This document shows, piece by piece, positions 1-4,982 of a stretch of DNA of 5,930 nt (positions are counted from its first letter, which is position 1; every line of letters starts with the position of its first letter). This DNA comes from an uncultured Opitutia bacterium. GTDB taxonomy: Bacteria > Verrucomicrobiota > Verrucomicrobiia > Opitutales > UBA953. The DNA lies in assembly GCA_903924185.1 (NCBI GenBank), contig CAIYAN010000400.1, forward strand, positions 1 to 5,930, written 5' to 3'. A program made the position numbers and the translations under genes. The notes beneath the pieces are model-generated. The model searched no databases and had not been told where the DNA came from. It saw only the letters and a program-made list of their open reading frames with translations.

Positions 1-699
1 CCCGACTGGGAAGGCTGGTTCAGCCAATCAACCGACGGCGGGCTAACCTGGTCCAGCGCCCGCCGCTTACCGGCTGGCTTCCTCGGTCCCATCCGCTGCC
101 ACGCGCTGGCTCGCCCCGATGGCTCGATACTCTTCGGCAGCAGCACCGAAGCCGCGACTGGGACGAAGCCTTGGCGCGTTCACTTCGAACGCTGCACCCA
201 GCCAGGAGACTGGTCCGCGGTCGCTCACTGGAGTCGAAGTACCCCAGCCGATGACTCCCCGCCCCTCAACGCGATCCAACCCGCACTCGTCGACCACGGA
301 GCGGGTCGACTCGTGGCCTATGCCCGTACCCGCGAAGGGGTCGTGGCCCGCACTGAATCTTCCGACGACGGGCGGTCGTGGTCGCCGCTCCGCCCTGCGC
401 AACCCCGCCAAGCTAATCCCAACTCCGGCCTCGACGCGCTCCTACTCCCCGCCGGCCAAACGATCCTCGTCCTCAACCCCGGCCCGAATCGTCTTCAGCT
501 CGACGCCGTCCTGCTCGCCGCCGACGGCCAAGGTTGGACTTCCCTGCTTCGCATCGATGAGGTCACCCAAGGCGAAGTGTCTTACCCGTCGGCCATCCTC
601 GACTCGGAACAGGGCGTCCCCGTCCTCCGCGTTAGCTATACGCGTAATCGCCGCGAAATCATCCTGCGGACGTTCACACTGAGTGGCTTGGCCCAGTAG
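1..699 (+). CDS. Sialidase-like protein with BNR/Asp-box repeats (COG4692/BNR_2 type), C-terminal part
   Basis: Reading frame 1 is open from the first base to the TAG at 697-699 and gives 232 residues; the N-terminus is off the left edge. Two Asp-boxes (S-x-D-x-G-x-T/S-W), which mark sialidase beta-propeller blades, are visible: residues 10-17 (STDGGLTW, bases 28-51) and residues 120-127 (SSDDGRSW). Further stretches typical of the 'predicted neuraminidase' family follow: PNSGLDALLL after the second box, GEVSYPSAI at 191-199, and SYTRNRREI near the end. Family members usually have about 350-400 residues, so roughly 120-160 are missing, including any signal peptide and the early catalytic residues. 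The family is thought to cleave terminal sugars from glycans, but many members have untested substrates, so sialic acid specificity should not be assumed. It ends 204 bases before the next + strand gene and is probably a separate transcription unit. Confidence 0.88.
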   Translation, partial: PDWEGWFSQSTDGGLTWSSARRLPAGFLGPIRCHALARPDGSILFGSSTEAATGTKPWRVHFERCTQPGDWSAVAHWSRSTPADDSPPLNAIQPALVDHGAGRLVAYARTREGVVARTESSDDGRSWSPLRPAQPRQANPNSGLDALLLPAGQTILVLNPGPNRLQLDAVLLAADGQGWTSLLRIDEVTQGEVSYPSAILDSEQGVPVLRVSYTRNRREIILRTFTLSGLAQ

Positions 700-754
700 C
701 GACGGCGACCTCGGGGTATCTCCGTGGCTCGATGAAAGGTTATCCAGAAATGGC

Positions 755-785
755 TGCCGCTGCTCGGCGGCATACTTTTCTAGTG
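755..785 (+). terminator. Weak possible intrinsic terminator after the sialidase-like gene
   Basis: A 6-bp stem, TGCCGC (755-760) with GCGGCA (767-772), encloses a 6-base loop. It is followed by a T-rich but interrupted stretch (tacttttc, then more T-rich sequence to about 795). It lies about 55 bases past the sialidase stop. The broken T-tract and short stem make this only a moderate candidate. The rest of 700-903 shows no gene or clear structured RNA. Confidence 0.35.
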
Positions 786-791
786 CTTTTC

Positions 792-821
792 TTGGGTGAG
801 AACTGGAAATTAGCCTATTAA
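792..821 (+). promoter_or_regulatory. Candidate sigma70-like promoter for the 202-aa exported protein gene
   Basis: TTGGGT (792-797) and TATTAA (816-821) are separated by 18 bases in a locally AT-richer patch between the weak hairpin and the start at 913. Both hexamers match the general bacterial housekeeping consensus at four of six positions. The leader would be about 80-85 bases long. A similar TTGGGT followed by TTAG occurs upstream of the next gene (1569-1594). The match is modest and promoter rules in this lineage are not certain, so this is a suggestion only. Confidence 0.25.
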
Positions 822-912
822 TGGGCGTTTTCTCTACCCCAAGCCGGCTTTGTCGTCTTCCCGCCCGACAAGGGTTGAAACCTCACCCGTGGCGTGGTGT
901 TGTATGTATATT

Positions 913-1521
913 ATGAACCTCCTCGTCCTCGCCCTGCTCGCCGCCGCGACTAACACGCAGCCTGCTAATAACAACGGCTCCACGACGAACACGTCCACGA
1001 ACAAGAACTCGACCTCCAAGCCGAGCGCGAAGTCGAAGACGAGCAAGCCATCGACGCAGACCGATGTGGCAGGTAACGCGGTCCCAGCAGAGGATGGCGC
1101 CGCCGCGAAGGAGTCCGCGGGCAAGCCCAAGCAGAAGAAAGGCGAAGAAGCCCCAGCGGCACCGGACGCGGGTAGCCCTGCTTCCATCGTCGGCAACTCC
1201 ATCGACGCCGCCACCCAGATTGCCAACGAAGCCACCAAGGCGGCGATGGAAGAAATCAAGCGCCTCCAGGGCCTCGGCGGCGATTCGGCCGCCCCCTCCC
1301 CAGGTACCGCTAAACTCGTCGAAGCCGGCGTGGCCGGCACGGCTGCCGCCGCGAAGGAAGTCGGCAAGGCCAAGAAGAAGCCGGCCCCTGAAGAAGCCAC
1401 CACCGAAGCAGAGCCCGCAGCTAAGCCGGATAAAAAGAAGAAGCCGGCCACCACCGAAGAAGGCGCCAAGGACGGAAAGGTCTTCGGCGTTAAGGTCGAA
1501 GGGGCTCCCCAAAAGAAGTAA
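913..1521 (+). CDS. Probable exported low-complexity Ala/Lys/Pro-rich protein of unknown function, 202 aa
   Basis: I do not recognise this protein. The ATG at 913 places a short hydrophobic segment (residues 1-12, MNLLVLALLAAA) at the N-terminus, which looks like a signal peptide core, although it lacks the usual basic n-region. An in-frame ATG at 904 (adding MYI) is an equally possible start, and a TTG at 850 is less likely. No start has a good Shine-Dalgarno sequence. The mature part runs as: an Asn/Thr/Ser/Lys-rich stretch (about 15-50), a Lys/Glu/Ala segment with KQKKGEEAPA (73-82), a less biased region likely to be helical (about 88-122, with SIDAATQIANEATKAAMEEI), an Ala-rich stretch (132-150), and Lys/Pro/Glu-rich repeats to the end. 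No cysteine follows the putative signal peptide, so it is not a lipoprotein. A strong terminator follows at once. A cytoplasmic histone-H1-like DNA-binding role is an alternative suggested by the Lys/Ala/Pro tail, but the hydrophobic N-terminus argues against it. Confidence 0.72.
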   Translation: MNLLVLALLAAATNTQPANNNGSTTNTSTNKNSTSKPSAKSKTSKPSTQTDVAGNAVPAEDGAAAKESAGKPKQKKGEEAPAAPDAGSPASIVGNSIDAATQIANEATKAAMEEIKRLQGLGGDSAAPSPGTAKLVEAGVAGTAAAAKEVGKAKKKPAPEEATTEAEPAAKPDKKKKPATTEEGAKDGKVFGVKVEGAPQKK

Positions 1522-1540
1522 GCATTCGAGATGCCTCCCT

Positions 1541-1570
1541 AAAACCCCCGGAACGCCGGGGTTTTTCTTT
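1541..1570 (+). terminator. Intrinsic terminator after the 202-aa protein gene
   Basis: The stem pairs CCCCGG (1546-1551) with CCGGGG (1556-1561) around an AACG tetraloop. It extends past one unpaired C through an A-run (1541-1544) pairing with the T-run, and is followed by TTTTTCTTT (1562-1570). It lies 20 bases after the TAA. The GC-rich stem plus T-tract is a textbook Rho-independent signal on the + strand. Confidence 0.9.
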
Positions 1571-1624
1571 GGGTAAGGCCACTGCAACCATTAGGGCTTA
1601 AAGGGGTTTTATGGGTACACTCCT

Positions 1625-1933
1625 ATGCGCACCTCCCTCCTCGCCCTCCTCCTCGTCGCTGGCCTCGCCTTCGCGGCCGACGCTCCCGCCACAGCTCCCG
1701 CCGTCGATCCGACCGCACCAGCTCCTTCGGTCGACCCGACCAAGGCCACGCCTCCAGTAACCGCTCCAGCCACCGCCCCAGCGGAAACCGAAAAGAAAAA
1801 GAAGAAGGGTGAAAAGACGGAAAAGGGTGAAAAGAAGAAAAAGAAGAAGGGCGAAGAAGCAGCCCCCGCTCCCGCTGCACCCACAACCCCGGCCACTCCC
1901 GTGACCGACCCGGCTGCACCTGTCACGAAGTAA
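1625..1933 (+). CDS. Small exported Ala/Pro-rich protein with a poly-lysine block, 102 aa, unknown function
   Basis: Residues 1-17 (MRTSLLALLLVAGLAFA) are a good Sec signal peptide: Arg at position 2, a Leu/Val/Ala core, and an AFA|AD signal peptidase I site, leaving an 85-residue mature protein. It then has an Ala/Pro/Thr part with a repeated VDPT (28-30 region and 36-39), a Lys block (57-76) built from K-G-E units, KGEEAAPAPAAP (75-86), and a Pro/Ala/Thr tail. No cysteine or catalytic motif is present, and the mature chain is likely disordered. The ATG at 1625 was chosen because it starts the signal peptide; the only SD-like sequence is a weak GGG at 1613-1615. The gene follows the upstream terminator by 54 bases, so it may have its own promoter or be reached by read-through. 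The product shares design and the KKGEEA motif with its upstream neighbour. A structural or nucleic-acid/polyanion-binding envelope role is conceivable but unproven. Confidence 0.8.
   Translation: MRTSLLALLLVAGLAFAADAPATAPAVDPTAPAPSVDPTKATPPVTAPATAPAETEKKKKKGEKTEKGEKKKKKKGEEAAPAPAAPTTPATPVTDPAAPVTK
1790..1859 (+). repeat. Polypurine, lysine-coding low-complexity tract
   Basis: Seventy bases contain only four pyrimidines (1810, 1818, 1828, 1852). They encode the Lys/Glu/Gly block of the 102-aa protein, with imperfect repeats of AAGGGTGAAAAG (two copies, starting near 1804 and 1822) and a third variant AAGGGCGAAGAAG. The tract stays in frame. Such runs can expand or shrink by replication slippage in steps of three. 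Confidence 0.75.
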
Positions 1934-1957
1934 TTCGTTCGCTGCATTCACCCAATG

Positions 1958-1989
1958 AACCCGGCCTCCGCAAGGAGCCCGGGTTTTTT
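1958..1989 (+). terminator. Intrinsic terminator after the 102-aa protein gene, at the convergence point
   Basis: An outer stem AACCCGG (1958-1964) pairs with CCGGGTT (1979-1985). After a C/C mismatch, an inner stem CTCC (1966-1969) pairs with GGAG (1974-1977) around a GCAA tetraloop of the stable GNRA type. TTTTTT runs from 1984 to 1989. It lies 24 bases past the TAA at 1931-1933. On the - strand the same hairpin is not followed by a T-tract (the sequence continues TTCATTGGG), so it is mainly a + strand terminator. It may still shield the convergent lipoprotein gene, whose stop is at 1994-1996. Confidence 0.92.
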
Positions 1990-1993
1990 GTGC

Positions 1994-2368
1994 CTACTCA
2001 AAAAAACAGCGCCGAATTTCTGTGATGTCGGGGCGGGCGGCTAATCGCTCCAAGATAACGCGCCAATCTTTCTGCTGCGTGTTACCGATACACAAGGCCT
2101 GCCCCTCGCGGCGACCAATGCGGCCGCGTGCGACCAGGGAAACCTTCACGCTAGGGTCGAGGCGTTTGATCTCCCCCAAAACCAACGGGTCCGCGGGAAC
2201 ACAGAATTCGTAATCAATCGAGACTAACCCGTCCGCCGGGCCGCTCAAGCCGTCCGCCCGAATACTATCCAAGGGAAAGCGTATCTTCGCCGAGGGTGGC
2301 ACGGGCACGGTCGCACAAGCGACCAACCCAGCCGTGAGTAGGCAGAGCAGGATGCGGGTGAAACTCAT
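1994..2368 (-). CDS. Lipoprotein of unknown function, 124 aa, last gene of the ftsK cluster
   Basis: The ATG at 2368-2366 starts a lipoprotein signal peptide: residues 1-14 (MSFTRILLCLLTAG), then the lipobox LVAC (15-18), so signal peptidase II should cleave before Cys18. The next residues are Ala-Thr, not Asp, which by the usual +2 rule favours the outer membrane. The open frame extends upstream into ftsK, but those residues are a shadow of ftsK; the signal peptide fixes the start. The mature 107 residues include a beta-like segment (LVSIDYEFCVPAD, 48-60), a second region VSLVARGRIG (77-86) and a charged C-terminus ending RRCFFE. Besides Cys18 there are Cys56, Cys93 and Cys121 in the periplasmic part, an odd number. 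I do not recognise the family. Its start lies 10 bases after the ftsK stop with no clear Shine-Dalgarno sequence, which suggests co-transcription and possible translational coupling with ftsK. Confidence 0.8.
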   Translation of the reverse strand: MSFTRILLCLLTAGLVACATVPVPPSAKIRFPLDSIRADGLSGPADGLVSIDYEFCVPADPLVLGEIKRLDPSVKVSLVARGRIGRREGQALCIGNTQQKDWRVILERLAARPDITEIRRCFFE

Positions 2369-2378
2369 CGCCGAATAA

Positions 2379-4976
2379 TTAGTCGACCAAGATCTCGCGT
2401 GGGCTCGAACCGTTCTCCGGGCCGACGTAACCCTTGTCATGCAAGACATCCATGATACGCGCCGCCCGGTTGTAGCCCAACTTAAGGCGACGCTGCAGCA
2501 TCGAGACCGAAGCCCGCCGGGACTCCTTAATAATGGCCCAGCTCTGCGCGACGAGTGGGTCTTCCCCTTCTTCGCCGCCCGCACCGCCGCCTTCGCCGTC
2601 CTCGGCAGCTTCTTGGATGGCTTCGACGACTTCTTGGGCGAACTCGGGCGGGCCATTCTTATCACGGAGATACTCAACGATCGCCGCGACTTCTTGCTCA
2701 CCAACAAAGGCACCCTGCACGCGGTTCAGTGTAGCACTGCCTGGCGGGACGAAGAGCATGTCACCGCGACCAACCAGCGTCTCGGCGCCGCCGCGGTCCA
2801 AGATGGTGCGCGAGTCGATCTGCGAAGAGACCTTGAAACCAATACGCGTCGGGAGGTTAGCCTTGATCAGACCCGTAATGACGTCCGTCGAGGGACGCTG
2901 GGTCGCGAGAACCAGGTGGATACCCGCCGCCCGAGCGAGCTGGGCGATCCGAGCGACCGAGGTTTCAATGTCCTGCGCCGCCACCATCATCAAGTCGGCC
3001 ATTTCGTCGATAATACAGACGATGTACGGGAGTTTCTCGTTCGGAATACGGATGCCGTCATCGATCACGGCCTCGGCGGCCTCGCTTACGGCGGCCTGCT
3101 CTTCAGGGCTGAGGGGGAGTTCCTCCTGCTTCGGTAGGCCGGCTTCCTTGGCGAGTTTGGAGTTAAAGCCCGTGATGTTCTTCACGCCACACTTAGCGAA
3201 GATCTTGTAGCGGCGCTGCATTTCTGCGATGAGCCACTTGAGCGCTGAGGGCACGCGCTTAGGGTCGGTCTCAACCGGGATGAGGAGGTGTGGGAGCTGA
3301 TTAAAGATCTGTAGTTCGACGACCTTCGGGTCGACCATGATGAAACGAAGGTCCTGAGGGGTGCAGCGGTAGAGGAGCGAAACAATAATCGCGTTAATAC
3401 AAACGGACTTACCCTGACCCGTCGCACCCGCGATGAGTGCGTGCGGCATCTTGGCGAGGTCCTGGATGACGGGCTTGTTCGTGACGCTATCCACGCCGAG
3501 TACGACCGGCAGCTCCATGACGGTCTCCGCCCAAGCCTTGGACTCGATGATTTCGCGGAGGAGGACGTCCTTCCGGTTACGGTTCGGAATCTCGATACCG
3601 ACCGTGCCCTTGCCCGGCACGGGCGCGAGGATACGCACGGCTTCGGCTTCCAGATTCATCGCGATATTATTCGAGAGGTTAGCAATCTTCTCCACGCGCA
3701 CACCGGGAGCAGGCTTGATCTCGTAACGCGTAATCGAAGGACCCTGCTGAATACCAACGTCGACGCCGTTAGTGGGGTCGACAGGGACGCACTCCACCTT
3801 GAACTGCCTGAGGGTCTCAATGAGATCCTGGGCGCGCTTGCGGAAGTCTTCCGCTGGGCCGTTAGTGCTAGCCTTGGGCTCGTTCAGGAGGTTGATCGGG
3901 GGGAAAAGGTATTCGCCACGCTTCTTAAGCTGCTGCGAGGCCTTGGCGCGCTCGATCTCCTCGGGCTTCACGATGAGGACCTTGCCGGAGCCGGCGGGCT
4001 CGAGTGGCTTAATGGGGGTGCGCGGCTTGGTCGTCGCGGCCTTAAGCTCATCCGCTTCTTCTTCAGAATCTTCCTCGTCCGCTTCCTCTTCAGGTTTTTC
4101 TTCCTTCAGCGGGGTGATGGTGACGTTCTCCGGCTGAATCGTGGCCGGGCCCTTGGCGGCGAGTTCCTCGCGCGGCGCCGGCTCAATGTCGGCATCATCA
4201 TCCAGGGGAAGGTCTTCAATCTTCACCATGGGTCGGGCGGCCGCGGAGGGCATCGCGGTGACTTCGGCGCCCGCAATATCCTGCTGCTTACGGCGGAGTT
4301 CGGCCGCCTGCTGTTGCTTGCGTTGGCGTTCGCTGGCCTCGCGGGCGGCCGCGGCTTTGCGCTCGGCATTCCAACCCCCCACGCCATCGCGCATTTCCGT
4401 AATCCACGCGTTCAAAGTGGCCTTCGGGTCGTCCGCTAACGCACCGAGTAGGCAGAAGCCATAGGGGAAAACGAGAATCCAAGTGCCGTACTCGCCAAGG
4501 ACCGGCTGGCAGAGCTTGAGATAGATGAAGCCACCGAGGACGCCGCCGGGGCCTTTCGGATCGAAGGTACCCGAAGCATCAGCGCCCAACCACAGGGTCA
4601 ACATCGGTGCACCGAAAAGCACGCAGGCGGACATCAACGCGACCTTCGTCGGCCAGAGGGTATGCGCCCGATTGTTGAGCGCAAACCACGCCGCCGCATA
4701 AAGGAACGCCGGGACGAAGAAGGCGCCGTAGCCGAAGAGGTGGAAAAGCGCGAAGGCCGCCGTCGCCCCGAAGGCGCCGCAGTAATTCTGCGTCTCAGTA
4801 AGGTCGGTCGCGTTCTTAAACAGGCCAGAGAAAAAGCTCTCGTCCGTGACCAAGTGCGTGATGAACGCGATAACGAAGAAGGTCGCGACGAGACCGAGCA
4901 CGACCGCAAGGATCGGGCGGCTTTCGCTGGCGGGCGTGGCCAGGGTGGCGGTGCGCTTACGGGCAGGGGCGGGCAT
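2379..4976 (-). CDS. ftsK: DNA translocase FtsK/SpoIIIE, 865 aa
   Basis: This is a hexameric, membrane-anchored ATPase that moves DNA at the division septum, clears chromosome termini and usually activates XerCD/dif dimer resolution. The sequence is complete. Residues about 21-181 hold the hydrophobic segments of an FtsK 4TM-type anchor (near 21-43, 66-100, 110-131 and 163-181; the exact count is uncertain). A charged linker follows, with a Gln/Arg/Ala coiled-coil-like part (203-235) and a Glu/Asp-rich part (about 291-312). The alpha/beta motor spans about 365-785, with Walker A GATGQGKS (517-524), DPKVVEL (549-555), Walker B IIDEMAD (655-661) and the family stretch ATQRPSTDVITGLIKAN (691-707). 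After an acidic/Gly linker (790-806) comes the winged-helix gamma domain (about 806-865, ASVSMLQRR and GYNRAARIMD), which reads orienting DNA motifs. The length is typical. The ATG at 4976 lies 6 bases after the stop of the HAD gene; no strong Shine-Dalgarno sequence is seen. Identification is secure. Confidence 0.98.
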   Translation of the reverse strand: MPAPARKRTATLATPASESRPILAVVLGLVATFFVIAFITHLVTDESFFSGLFKNATDLTETQNYCGAFGATAAFALFHLFGYGAFFVPAFLYAAAWFALNNRAHTLWPTKVALMSACVLFGAPMLTLWLGADASGTFDPKGPGGVLGGFIYLKLCQPVLGEYGTWILVFPYGFCLLGALADDPKATLNAWITEMRDGVGGWNAERKAAAAREASERQRKQQQAAELRRKQQDIAGAEVTAMPSAAARPMVKIEDLPLDDDADIEPAPREELAAKGPATIQPENVTITPLKEEKPEEEADEEDSEEEADELKAATTKPRTPIKPLEPAGSGKVLIVKPEEIERAKASQQLKKRGEYLFPPINLLNEPKASTNGPAEDFRKRAQDLIETLRQFKVECVPVDPTNGVDVGIQQGPSITRYEIKPAPGVRVEKIANLSNNIAMNLEAEAVRILAPVPGKGTVGIEIPNRNRKDVLLREIIESKAWAETVMELPVVLGVDSVTNKPVIQDLAKMPHALIAGATGQGKSVCINAIIVSLLYRCTPQDLRFIMVDPKVVELQIFNQLPHLLIPVETDPKRVPSALKWLIAEMQRRYKIFAKCGVKNITGFNSKLAKEAGLPKQEELPLSPEEQAAVSEAAEAVIDDGIRIPNEKLPYIVCIIDEMADLMMVAAQDIETSVARIAQLARAAGIHLVLATQRPSTDVITGLIKANLPTRIGFKVSSQIDSRTILDRGGAETLVGRGDMLFVPPGSATLNRVQGAFVGEQEVAAIVEYLRDKNGPPEFAQEVVEAIQEAAEDGEGGGAGGEEGEDPLVAQSWAIIKESRRASVSMLQRRLKLGYNRAARIMDVLHDKGYVGPENGSSPREILVD

Positions 4977-4982
4977 GAAAAA

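Noticed and set aside
119..682. Open + strand frame of 187 codons overlapping the sialidase-like gene
   Set aside because: The product is Ser/Arg/Pro-rich low complexity, whereas frame 1 shows two Asp-boxes and other sialidase family stretches.
700..903. Possible riboswitch or small RNA in the gap before the 202-aa protein gene
   Set aside because: Apart from the 6-bp hairpin at 755-772 and a promoter-like pair of hexamers, I see no conserved structured motif.
913..1521. Histone-H1-like cytoplasmic DNA-binding protein
   Set aside because: The Lys/Ala/Pro tail is similar in composition, but the N-terminus is a hydrophobic export-like segment, and the neighbour with related design has a clear signal peptide. 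Kept only as an alternative.
834..1587. Several - strand frames opposite the two small-protein genes, some with hydrophobic Phe/Leu/Gly-rich products
   Set aside because: They are the complement of Lys/Ala/Pro codons (AAG, GCC), which reads as Leu/Phe/Gly. The + strand frames have signal-peptide-like starts and properly placed terminators.
1793..1843. AAA AAG lysine codon pairs (1796-1801 and 1838-1843) as a programmed -1 frameshift site
   Set aside because: The base before each pair is G, so the full A-AAA-AAG heptamer is absent, and no suitable downstream stem-loop or alternative frame is evident.
1994..2713. Longer 239-residue version of the lipoprotein starting inside ftsK
   Set aside because: The first 115 residues overlap the ftsK gamma domain region in another frame and look non-native; the internal Met at 2368 begins a clear lipoprotein signal peptide.
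3441..4439. Long + strand open frame (332 codons) antisense to ftsK, with other long antisense frames at 2439-3137 and 4662-5285
   Set aside because: They overlap the secure ftsK and HAD genes. Their products are Arg/Leu/Gly-rich with no recognisable motif, as expected for the opposite strand of GC-rich coding DNA.
4961..4968. GGGCAGGG, matching the E. coli FtsK-orienting KOPS consensus, and a reverse-strand match at 1294-1301
   Set aside because: Such octamers are expected by chance in GC-rich DNA, the two copies point in opposite directions, and the KOPS sequence of this lineage is unknown.
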